Part shown: one piece after another, positions 34,309-44,832 of the stretch
How positions within the stretch are numbered: position 1 is the first letter of the stretch
Layout of the letters: every line of letters begins with the position of its first letter
Origin: Cytidiella melzeri
Taxonomy: Eukaryota > Basidiomycota > Agaricomycetes > Polyporales > Irpicaceae
DNA length: 64,000 nucleotides
Assembly (NCBI GenBank): GCA_022592445.1
Contig: JABYQR010000113.1
Location: 1 to 64,000 of the forward strand
Reading direction: 5' to 3'
Made by a program: the position numbers and the translations under genes
Notes under the pieces: generated by a model
Told to the model about the DNA's origin: nothing
The model's input: only the letters and a program-made list of their open reading frames with translations
The model's database searches: none

Positions 34309-36819
34309 ATGGCGGCTATGCTACCCCCAATGATCATTCCAGACAGCGACGGGATGCCTCTGGACAACGGTGGCGTGACACAATCCACCCAACAGACACA
34401 GCAAGCCACACAACTCGCGTCTCAGGAGCAACAAGTCTCCATGGACTCGCATCTATGGGGGTTCCTCATCCCATGTAGCCCAGAAATGATGCGCGTTGAC
34501 TTCTCAAGAGTGAGGCCAACGTACAAAGTCGGTAGAAACCATAACCCTACGTTTGGCAACGACCTCATCTTGCCCGGTATGAAGATTAGTGAGTACAGTT
34601 CATTCAGTGTAATGTGGCGGCGCTCCTTGTCTCGACACTGTGAATGGTTGCTCACTCACACATACGTTGACTCATCCATTCAGGCAATCAACATGCTGTC
34701 ATCTCTTGGGACGGTCAGGACAAAAGGACTGCTGCAGTCTCGGTTTTGGATATGTCGAGCAATGGCACCTTCGTGAGTTCCTGCGCACTATTTGCCAAGA
34801 ATTAACGTCAATTCTTTTGCATTCCCGTAGATCAATGGGGAGAAGATTGGCAAGGGTCGTTACGGCGTGTTGAGAGAAGGAAACGAGATTGCGTTCGGCA
34901 CGCCACAGCCACAGCCTGGGTCCGCTGAAGACTACCGTCAGTAACTCATTGATGGCCTCCTACCAACTTGTCTAACTAGAAGGTGAAATTACAGGTTTTA
35001 TCTATCGCCACTTGGCAGCTGGTCCTCCTACCGAAGGCCTCTACGCGCATTATGAGGTCACAGAAGAGCTCGGCAAAGGGTCGTTTGCCACCGTCATGAA
35101 GGCCATGAGCAAAGAAACCGGGCAATGGTACGCAGTGAAGATGATACAAATAAATCACGTGAGGGCCGCCGCCAGTATGAACCAAGTCGACACGAGCGGT
35201 ACGAAATCCAAACCCGATCCTGCGTCCACTCTGCACAAGGAAGTCAAGATTCTTGAACGACTGAAGCATCCCAATATATGCCAGCTCAAGGAGGTCTTCT
35301 ACGAAGAACAGTACATAAGTACGTCCTATCGGTGTTTTGCGTGCTTAATTGACTTCACTCCGGCGACGTATAGACATTGTTCTTGAATGGGTTCCGGGCG
35401 GTGATTTGCTGGAATATATACTCGCCAGGAATGGCCTCTGTGCGTTTTCGGTTTCGAAACACTGTGTCTGCAGGTTCTAACGATGTTTAGCTGAGGACGC
35501 GTCTCGCCACATCACCTATCAACTTTGCGATGCACTGGCGGTGAGATTGACACTCTCCCCTGTTACTGCAGCTGCGCTTAACGAAATCCAGTATATCCAC
35601 AGCCAAGGCATTGCCCATCGGGACTTGAAACCAGAGAACGTGCTTTTGACAAAGGACGATCCTCCCCAGGTCAAAGTAGCGGATTTTGGGCTTGCCAAAG
35701 CCGTCGACAGTTTGACCATGCTTCGCGTCAGTTTGTAAACCTACTAACTGCAATATCTGCTAAGTTCTAAGACACAGACCATGTGCGGTACACCGAGCTA
35801 CTTAGCACCAGAAGTTGTTCAACAGAACGGCAACGAAGGATATCACCAGGTCGTCGATAGCTGGAGTGTGGGAGTGATAGTATTCTCCATGTAAGTCATT
35901 CGTGGAAATTTCCCAAGTTGCATAATGATCTTAGCTGGTGCAGGATGACGAGTTCAAGTCCATTCGTTGAGCCCAGCTACACCACCGACGTCAAAATCAA
36001 GATTCTGGAGCGCACAATTGAGTGGGATCCTCTCGTCGGAATGGGCGTGAGCGAAGAAGGTCTGTTAGGTGGTTCCTTCCAAGTTCATCTACTGATTCCA
36101 TTGTAGGTCTACACTTTGTCAAGTGCCTTCTCGAAGAAAATCCCGAGGTTCGCATGACCCTGACCGACGCTCTCAATCACCCGTGGCTCGCTAGATTCAG
36201 ACCAGCCGGTGCCGCAATATCTCTAGCCCGTCAAGAGGAGATCGCTTCCACAGCATCGAGCATAATGCGTGATGTCTCCATGCGGGAACCTCTCTCTGAC
36301 AGTATGTCCATGAACTTGGACCCACCTAGTTCGTCCGCTCCACTTCATATCCCAGGTGCCTTCCCAAGTGGATCCCAGCCCATCCAACGTCGTCGGAAGG
36401 TCATCGACGAAGCTCGCGAGAAAGGCGAAGCGCTTGAGCCGACGCCTGAAATGATCGAGATAGCGCGACTCGAACAGCAACGACAGGATGAAGAACTTTT
36501 CAACCACGCTAGCCGTCCACTTAAGCGTAAAGCAGAATCAGAGGTTGAGTCGTCGCTGTCAGATGTGGAAGAAGAGGATGACGATGAAGAGATGGTGGGT
36601 GTCGCCTCGTCTCGGCCGGTCAGGACAGCCAGGAAAGGGAGGAATGTCGCAGGTGTGCCGGAGACTCCGGCGAGAACTCAGAGAGGACGGGGCGGCCGCG
36701 CGCGTGGCGGTAAGACGAATCCACAGGTTCCGGATGAGCTGGAGGATACTGATGGAGCATCAAGGGTGAGGCGATCCAGTCGTCTGCAATCCCCTACGAA
36801 AATTGGCCGGAGAGCGTGA
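34309..36819 (+). CDS. cds1: Cds1/Chk2/Rad53-type checkpoint kinase (FHA + Ser/Thr kinase), 663 aa
   Basis: DNA-damage and replication checkpoint effector kinase acting in the nucleus. Ten exons join in frame: 34309-34588, 34684-34772, 34831-34936, 34995-35318, 35374-35439, 35491-35540, 35592-35726, 35778-35890, 35944-36059, 36107-36819. A Gln/Thr-rich N-terminus contains TQ/SQ-like pairs (STQQTQQ), the usual sites for ATR/ATM-class kinases. The FHA domain (about residues 70-145) has KVGR, NQHAVIS and SSNGTFING. The kinase domain follows with [24 protein letters not shown] and GTPSYLAPE, all catalytic residues present. The C-terminal tail has an acidic stretch and Arg-rich basic motifs suited to nuclear import. 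Family from FHA plus kinase order; start at the first ATG of the frame. Confidence 0.93.
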
Positions 36820-37079
36820 AGGAGAACCTGTTCGTGGGGCTGGGGGTTCATGTTTGGTTTTTCTTTTCTTCGGTCGTATTCTCTCATCATTATGACTGTG
36901 TTTCGGTTCAAAATGAACTCATGTAATTTACAGACCACTGATTATATAGTGTTTTTCTAGTATGAATCTCGCGTTCCACACTATCGAGTCATGTATTAAC
37001 GATCTCGGCGAGCAAGTGGCCAACAAGAAATTACTATGGTCATAGTGGCCAGGTTGACAAGAAAACAGGAGTACGCGCA
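36820..37079. other. Convergent intergenic region
   Basis: Short spacer between the 3' ends of the kinase gene and the minus-strand regulator. T-rich after the kinase stop; no gene. Confidence 0.45.
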
Positions 37080-37729
37080 TCACGTACTGGGCGCTGCAAC
37101 ATGTAGATGGGCCTCTGTAGTCGGAGACGCTGCGGAGAGTGTTTGTTCGTTGGAGCCAGGTAAATATGTCGAGCCGTTGTTCATGTATCGTCTTCGTTCA
37201 TTGATGCCCCGGAAGGACCGAACAGGGAACGTGCAGCTAGGTTGGTTATAGTGCACGCACGATCTGTTGGGCTTATAAGTATGTGTTTCATCAAGCGAGC
37301 AACGAACTTACTTGCACACCCCACACAACTCAGCCTGAGGACCGCCACACCGTATTTTGCGTCGCCGGCAAAATTGGCAGGCGACTATAGTGATTTTCCT
37401 ATTCGCCTTCCTCTCTAACTGTACGCCTATCTCGTTGTTCTGGGGCAAGTTGAAGGTATTTTGTTCGAGCTTCATCGTCAAGCTGCTTTGCCCGGCGACA
37501 GGCTCGTCGTAGAACGACAGGGTCGGTCTTGGATGCAAACACTGGCTTGAACTAGCGGATTCTGGCCCGAAGATAGCACCATCTTGTGGCGCAGGGTATA
37601 CTGATTGCATGGATTCTGGAGCTCGGGCTGTGCTTAGTAGGCGCAGATAACTGGGACATAGGCAAGGCACTGCTTCGGCTCACCAGGTGTGTTGTAATGA
37701 CTGATCGGTACGTCTGTGCTCGAGCTCAT
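37080..37729 (-). CDS. Small Zn(II)2Cys6 DNA-binding protein, 181 aa
   Basis: Fungal binuclear zinc-cluster protein, expected to bind DNA as a nuclear regulator. Minus-strand exons 37729-37684, 37627-37312 and 37263-37080 join in frame through 56- and 48-bp introns. The zinc cluster is near the C-terminus: ACQFCRRRKIRCGG, then CGVCKSC across the second intron, then a final Cys in PSCTF followed by the basic FRGINERRR. Preceding it is ERKANRKITIV, a lead-in I associate with short agaricomycete members of this class. The N-terminal half is low in structure (Pro/Ser/Gln). No separate activation or middle homology domain is present, so the partner or target cannot be inferred. Confidence 0.75.
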
Positions 37730-38303
37730 GGTTGTGCAGGAAAGGTCAAATGGTAATAAGATTCCTTCGTCTACGCCAGAGAAAATCTAGGAGCGGATTG
37801 GATGTCAGCTTTTGAGTTGTGCAACGTACAGCTCCGTTGTGTGTGACAAACCTCATTGTAAGTGCTCGAATCCAGAGTCTGCATGGGCGGGTTCAACAAG
37901 TTTGTGTAGCCTATGTTTCCATGAGCTGGAAAAGAAGTTCGCTGATTCGGTGGTTAGCCACCACTCTCTGTCGTCGTAAAATGCTCCATGCTAGCTCTCG
38001 TGGTCAAAGGTACTACAACTTGGATTAAAGCAGACTCGGAAGCTCTTGCCTCTCATGTTATAGGCCCCTGGAAACTCGCGGCCTCTGTCAAATACAGCGT
38101 AGCAACAGAATTGAATTATCCAGCTCTGAAACGCAGCGAGATTTAAGAACATCTAGCAATGTTACGCGATCTTTACTACTACTATGGAATAGCCTCGGCA
38201 GACGCGCTCTAGATCTCGCGCACGATCACGTGGACGCGTTTTGGCGTTTAATGTGCAAGCGGAGTGTTCAACGTTTCCTGCAACTGCCACGACCACTCCC
38301 ACA
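37730..38303. other. Divergent intergenic region
   Basis: Lies between the start of the zinc-cluster gene (minus) and the securin gene (plus). Contains only short frames and is presumed to hold both promoters. Confidence 0.45.
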
Positions 38304-39761
38304 ATGCTGAGCACCCGTCCGGTAACACTTAGTGACGATGGACCGTCTCATCACGCGTACTCTTGGACACCTGCTGAGGCCCTACTGAAGAGCCGTGGAG
38401 CACTTCAAGAGAACACTATTCGTCGCGGGTCAAAGACTGTCAACGGCAAAAGCAGGGCGGTGTTGTTACGTACGCCCCAGAATCCTACTTCGTGTGAGTT
38501 GATTATTGTTGTCATTGTAATCTGCTGACCAGTATTATAGTGCGCAAGAAAGGTTTGCAGTCCGCAAAACCAACTTTGGTGATCACTCGGCCACTCGGAG
38601 ACAAGACTCCATTTCCCAACCGCCAGGCCCAGGCGTTGCAGACACCCGCACCGCAGGCAGCGAAGATTGCAAAGCTTTCTTTGCTAGATGACGCACTGGC
38701 GAAGACCCCCGGCAATTTGCTCTTGCCGTCTGCACGACGGAAGAGCATGCGTCTTCCTCGGAGCGCAAGCCAGAAATTTAAAACGCCTCGCGCCCAAGGT
38801 CATCACTGGGATGTGAGCGATGGAGATGTTGAGGCTAGCGTTGGCGAGGAAAATGAGGGTGCTGAGATTGAAGAAGCTGACTACGACGAGATCGAGTATA
38901 TGCCGCCAAAAGTACCAGGTGAGTTCTCGTTTTGTATTCTAGATTGTGTGTTAACAGCTCTATAGAACAACCTTTTGAACCGCTCTTTGAGCTCCCAGAT
39001 TATGAATTGGTCGGAAAGACTCTTCTCACTCTGATATATTCCGGGCCATATGACGCCAGTACAGAACGGCATTATGCTGCAGATGTCGAGGCCGTCATCG
39101 ACACGACGAAAATCCTTCAGGAAAGCGGCGGACTCTCAACATACCACCTTGATTTATCTGATTTATGTACGTGCTTGTCAGATCAAGGACTAGTCGAGTC
39201 AAGTACAAATTCTGATAGTCTACAGCCGATGACGACCCATTGCGCCGCTCACCAACACCACCTGCACGGGCGCAATCAAGAGCTACGTCTACGCGATCAG
39301 ACTCACGGATAGCTGGTAGCAAAGTGAACTCTCCTCGTGTTGGCACCTCTCGCGTCATACCGCCGTCCGCAAGGCCAACACCACCCGTCACACGCTCATT
39401 AGCCAAAGTCGGGTCCACCGCTAACAAGAACACTACTATGCAGACTCGTGCCAGTAAGGCGGCCGCGGCCCACGTCGCTGGGACATCGTCCCGTCCTGAA
39501 CCAGCTCGCCAGTCCACGACTCCGCGAGCTGCCACTGCTATAGTCAAGCGCCCTGCGACCAGCATCGGGACACGTTCTGCCACAGCTCATCAGACTGTCA
39601 AGTCATCGGCCCGCCCAACTTCCGCTACTGGAATCCGTCTCGCTGCCAAGTCTGTCACTCATGCGGTTCGTGTTGTTGTCAACCGTGAAGATCATGACGA
39701 CAGGTTGCAATTTGATCTGGACGAATTTCCCCTCCCAGAAGACTTTTTGTTCGTGGTGTGA
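38304..39761 (+). CDS. PDS1: Securin homologue (separase inhibitor), 434 aa
   Basis: Inhibitor and chaperone of separase that guards sister-chromatid cohesion until APC/C destroys it. Exons 38304-38493, 38541-38918, 38966-39166 and 39226-39761 join in frame. The N-terminus is basic and disordered, with RPLGDKTPFPNR, which I read as the D-box/securin signature region. The acidic segment EEADYDEIEYMPPKVP continues into PFEPLFELPDY; EIEY corresponds to the securin pseudosubstrate segment (EIEKFF in human, EIEY in yeast) that occupies the separase active site. A Ser/Thr/Arg/Pro-rich basic tail of about 175 residues follows, longer than I would expect. Assignment rests on motif order, since securins diverge strongly. 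Confidence 0.72.
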
Positions 39762-40273
39762 GCCATTTTGTGTATTGTATAGTGTTTGTTTCCCAAAATT
39801 CGCTTTGTAACGTAACAGTACGGCACACTTTACTATGGAACCCAACCATCTGCTGGTTGAACGTCGGTACCCATGGGTGTGTGTTCACACAGGCAAGCTC
39901 AATATTGTGTAAGCGAACTCTGCAAGTGTATAACTTGCGGGACTGGAATTTCTTGCAGGGCCGTCTCTTTGCTGATGACTAATTGCAGTAACAATACAGG
40001 CCAACAATTTGCTACTCACCCCGTCTTGCCGCGCTTCGTCCCGACTGCTCTAGGGCCATGCCGCGCTCTGATCACATCTTGATTTGTTGCTCCGACGGCG
40101 GCAATACGCTTCGTACCCTACGCCTATATACGCTCGCATGGCGTACTTATATTTGAGCGAGGTATAATTGAGCGAGGTATCAAAACTTCCCTCCAACCAG
40201 TGATCCGAGCTCAGTAAGTGGTCGTCCTGGTTGGTCCGCTTGATCTAAACTATACTATCATAGGTTGAGCAAG
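39762..40273. other. Intergenic, no gene seen
   Basis: Short frames only. A local direct repeat ATTTGAGCGAGGTAT / ATTGAGCGAGGTAT occurs near 40150-40180. Confidence 0.4.
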
Positions 40274-41730
40274 ATGAGTACTGAGACTAATCATCGACTA
40301 TTTGATACGGACAGTCAGGCACTGTTGCTCTGTGGAGAAGCAAACAGACACGACATTCACAGGTCAGAAGCCTCTTCTGTGTCTCAATCCGTTGGTACTT
40401 ATGGTTGATCAGCCAGAAAGCAGTTGAACTGGCCAGTTCCTCACGTAATTGTATCCCACAAAAATTGCAAGTCTACATGGGGTCGTCATGGACTAAAACT
40501 CAGCGGAGACAAGGTATGTCACCCGAAATCGACCAGGCTGCGAACAAATCTTGACAGTCCCTGGCTGATAGCCTTGCAAAAGGCTGTTTACCAAGGCCTT
40601 CATCTACAATGAGTCTCTGCACGGCAAGAACTGGAAGAAATTCTTGAAAGAGAACAGCTCGAAGACCCGGATGTATGCCAAATTTTACAGACAGTATGGG
40701 GGTGAACTCGATGAGGGTTGAAATTATCTGCAACCCGTGGGCTGGTCTGAAATGATCGCGAACGTCGTGGAGATTCGAATCACATACGATGACGAGACCG
40801 GTGCGACCTCTTCTTCACCTTTCTTATATTGGCTGACTAGGAACACAGCGCCGACATGAAAGAGTGGCAAAGTAAGCTCAAGCGAGCTGTGACAATGTAC
40901 CGTGCCGCACCATTGTCATGACCAGGTTAGCATTGTCAGTCGCGGGAACCGTAGCTACGCGCGGTCACCTGTTGATACCAGCGCTTTATCGTGACCTCAA
41001 CGTACACGCGTGAGAGGTGCGTATCTGCCGATGAGCATTGATAAAGCACACGCATATGTAGAAGCACTCACGAATGTATGATCAGAGCTCGAGCCGCCTG
41101 ACCCACTTCGAGGTAAGACGAACCTATCTCTCATATAGTATCTGGTATTACTACAAAACCCAGCTCACAATAGTTCGCAGATGAATGACGATTGTGAGAC
41201 ATTCTGTCCACCCGACAAGGACTCGCTCGTTCCTTCGCCAGGTATGTTCACTCATTGGCACTCTAGCTAGCAGCGAGCATTCAGCGAATTCATGATCAGG
41301 AAACGTGCCTCGATGCCATTGACCTGTCCCGCATATCATTGTGGACTACCCTCAGGATTCAGGTACGACACTTGCGTATGCATGGGCCCGAGCAAGTCAA
41401 GAGAAGCGGGTTTAAGGTGCGTTTTCAACTCCCCGAGCATACCGCTGCGCCCTCGACGACCACACATGCCCATGATCTGGCGGATTCTGGCCCAACGACA
41501 GGAAACTCGCAAAAGCTTTTGCAAATCGTGCGTCTACAGGAACGCACGACCGAACTGGAAGAAATATCAACACGCACGCCGATAAACTAGTGCTCCATGC
41601 CAAATTCCATAATCAATACGAACTCGGCCTCGATGAAGTCTGGGTGAAGCTGCAGCCCATAGGTTGGGCGGAGTTGTTGGATAACGTTGTACAGATTTAA
41701 ATAGTCTATGATGAGACTAGGTTGCTAGGT
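40274..41730 (+). pseudogene. Decayed, tandemly duplicated gene of unknown function
   Basis: Two stretches resemble each other in translation. Near 40655-40795: MYAKFYRQYGGELDE, a TGA, then LQPVGWSEMIANVVEI and TYDDET. Near 41595-41715: LHAKFHNQYELGLDE, LQPIGWAELLDNVVQI, a TAA, then VYDET. Each is preceded by an NWKK segment. Around them lie possible short exons, e.g. from the ATG at 40274 (MSTETNHRLFDTDSQALLLC), but no continuous model can be built. The family is not recognised. The duplicated C-terminal part, the stop codon in each copy and the frame changes point to a dead tandem duplication. Confidence 0.5.
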
Positions 41731-41976
41731 TCGTAGTACAATGGCTACCTGCCAACCTGTGTATATTGCAAGCTCGACCAGACATTCCTTACGAGAACCA
41801 CCTTTCAACCCTTGTGCTCTTGCAACTTCTCGAAAAACGTTCCTTACAGTCACGAGAAGCTAAAATCGCAGGTTACGATGCTAATTTGCTGATGGATGTG
41901 ATGGGAGGGATGGGAGGAGTACGTGTGGCTGATTTTCAGAGAGGCCATGGTTCTTGACAAGACTGACTATCACGAT

Positions 41977-44056
41977 TTACCAGAAAGCGTCCTTCACCTG
42001 TCGGTCGGTAACACTGGCTGTAATCGTTCCAGTGACCAGCTTGTCCGCGTGGTGCTCCTGGCGAGCAGCCAAAGGTATGCGCCTCCCAAGCACATCTGCA
42101 AGGTCGGATGATGAAGCACAATGAGAGCCAAGTCTACTTAACCAAACTACTGTGATCCACACACCTTGTAGCGGCATATGGGAAAAATCAACGACGCTTA
42201 TACGACCCTCGTTCGCGAACAGCGCCCTGCCGACCGTTTCGTCCCATGCAAAAGTATATATCTTCGTATCATCGTGGAAGACGACAGGAAGAGCTTTGAG
42301 ACCTAGAGCCACCTGCGTAAATGGTATATTCTGCGGGGCACACTGGCCCTCTAGCTTGTACATGGCGCTGATGGGAGGCATATCTGTGATAGACTTGTTT
42401 GGTATTGTGAGTACCAGCGTCCGCAAGGAGCCAGACAGCAAACGAAGCTGGGTATGACGAGGTGCCTTGAGCAATCGCCTGTGAGCGGCGTGAGCCAGGA
42501 GATATCGATGGTGATGGTTGGGTGAAGAACGCTGCAGTGCGACGCTACGCGGCGGGGGAGAGCTGACGCACTGTGGGGAGATGACAATGTGCTCTAGCCC
42601 TGGTTTCGAGCCGGTAGTGCAGACAAAGATACTCAGAGGGAGTGCCTGTTCTCCCTGCTCTGGAAACAGAACAGACTTCCCTGCAGAGGTTTCATGGTCG
42701 GTGATGAATATCTGATCCCAAGTCCGTCCATGGATGTAACGGCTACCGTGAGGTGTCAACATAACGGAGAGCGGTTCTGACGTTGCGTTGGTAGGGATAT
42801 CATGCATCTCGAGTGACATCGTCGGGTGAGGTTCACGTCCTAGACGACGAATCACAAGAACCTGATTCTGTTGGGGTAACGGTCGAATCACCTCGATACT
42901 ATGTTGCTAAGACGCCACATCAGTTAGAGTGCAGAATTTATCACAGACACATAGATTCACCGTAAACCTATATGCCGGATTAGGCAGCAGATCAAGAGTC
43001 ATCGCAGGGCCGTCGTTTAGCGGTTTGAATATAATGGTGTTTGGATATTTGACCAGAGACATATACGGTTCTCCGGCGAGGTGATCCAAAACAAGAGGGC
43101 CTAGTCTCTGTGAACGAGAGCGAACCATGCACAGCTGTTGGAAGGGAGCAGCCAAATCCTGAGCCCTTTTGATATACTGCTGGGATCCCGGAACTAGCAA
43201 CGGGTCGTTGAGGGCTTCGATGGAGTCTAGCGTGACGTGGTAGACCAAGCATTCATGCTTGACGGGATAAGGTGTATCAATTACATGTTCGCCGCTGAAG
43301 TCAGAGATGTTCACGCTGAGAATATATGACTGTCAGTCGATTTTCAGAAGTGACAATTGTTTTTGGACAGACCCTTTCTTCCCATCTTTCCTGTGCACCC
43401 AGTCCCGTCGTACAAACGCAATAGTGACTCCGGGCACGCCTTTGACCGTAAGATAGCGCGCCCGTAGGCCAAACGCCTTTGTTTTGGTGGATGTTCTTGC
43501 AATAGGAATAACTCCATAGCGGGAATCAAGAACACAGAGCATAAGATCCCATTTTGTTCTTGTGAAATCGGAGATAGAGGCGACCATGTAACGGCAACCC
43601 GGAAGGACCGTCATTTCCGCTACACGATATTCGAATGCAAATGACCATGTCTCAGGACTTGAATAGTTTTTGCTCCAGTTTCGATCCAATGACTGTGCTC
43701 GTACAAGGAGTGCCTCAGCTTCGATTGCTGTCAGGTTTTCGAATGTGTGACGAGAGGTGGGGGGTAGCGGAGGTAACGATAGAGGCGATGAACGCAGCAG
43801 TCGCTTCCATACTACGGCGTGGTGAGTCAAGTGGTAGAACCACTTGCAAACCTAACACCGTTTAGCCTTGAAGCCGACCCCCGGCTACAGAAAAGAAGCG
43901 CACCTTACGGAGGCTTAAAATGTCGAGCAAGTCGAGATAAGGGAATAACACATTGAGGAGAATCTCGTCAGGGAGCTTGCTAATTGATGACTCCTTGCTT
44001 GACGCAAGAAACCGGAAGACAGACTGTACAGACCAAGGTAGAAGACGCTTGAGCAT
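41977..44056 (-). CDS. F-box protein, 638 aa (paralogue 1)
   Basis: Probable substrate-recognition subunit of an SCF ubiquitin ligase. Minus-strand exons 44056-43904, 43851-43373, 43315-42961 and 42906-41977 give one frame. The F-box is at residues about 28-60 (KLPDEILLNVLFPYLDLLDI...LRKV), then FYHLTHHAVVWKRLL. The rest is a long region shared with the plus-strand paralogue: PLPPTSRHTFENLTAIEAEALL, SISDFTRTKWDLMLCVLDSR, ARYLTVKG and FAWDETVGRALFA. No WD40 or leucine-rich repeats are apparent; the conserved beta-rich body resembles other uncharacterised agaricomycete F-box proteins. The last intron of the paralogue is not needed here, since the frame reads through. Confidence 0.8.
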
Positions 44057-44832
44057 GTTCAAGCTGTATTCTGGGGGCAGGAGTGGAAGCGGTCAGCGGG
44101 GCGTCGTGACAGGGTTTCACTTTATGGCTACATACCTGACATTCCTTCTGAAATCGCCATCGAGAATGTGAAGGATGTTGCGGCGAGAAGTCCATGGCGA
44201 CCTTATCCTCCGTGAAGTAACCCTTGTATTCGATGCAGGAAGCTGTTGTAGTCCGTCAGGCGCGTCGCCGCAGAAGAACAACTTGGAACTAACAAACCAT
44301 ACCAATTTGGTCTGACATCCGCGCAAACGCCTCTCATCTTTACCCAACCTACTGTTGTGCAGGGACCACTGAGATCGTCTACTACAGTATGTAGAGAGAC
44401 GTATTCGAGGATTTCGACCCCCCTTGAAGTGCGAGCCGCTAAAGAGTCGCCTCTCCCGTCTCTGATGGCTGAGAATACTGCTGGCTTTGAGGTGCGCGTA
44501 CGTCCATTGTATGGTTGGGTCACGGTCGTCGAAGTCGATGGAGACCACTCACTGGCAGTTTGCCCTAAGCTGGGCGTTAGTTATGGTCTGACCAGGAGTC
44601 CCAATATGGCAACTTTTGTCTTTCGCATTACAAGGGCACACCGTCGGCACACCTACATCGACCCTCACAGCGAGCTCGGTTGAAAAGGACGAGCCATGGC
44701 GAGTCGCAACTCACATACCTATCGCCAACTTCCTTACCACCCTCCAGAATTACGTGCTGGTCACACCCGTCTATTATACATATTTACACTCTCCTGATCG
44801 TTTTCACGCACTCCTAATCACCCCCGTTCGCT
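44057..44832. other. Spacer between divergent F-box genes, with a minus-strand ORF of unclear status
   Basis: The 776-bp interval must hold both promoters. Minus-strand frames at 44548-44117 and 44523-44203 are open (e.g. VEILEYVSLHTVVDDLSGP), but show no domain, no matching paralogue and no splice support. They may be a relic of a gene or chance. Confidence 0.4.

Noticed and set aside
35541..35571. Shorter intron ending at TGCAG in the kinase gene
   Set aside because: 31 bp is too short, and the longer choice (to 35591) gives the expected [14 protein letters not shown] sequence.
39095..39583. 162-aa minus-strand ORF opposite the securin gene
   Set aside because: Mirror of the Ser/Thr/Arg-rich securin tail; composition is a shadow of the coding strand.
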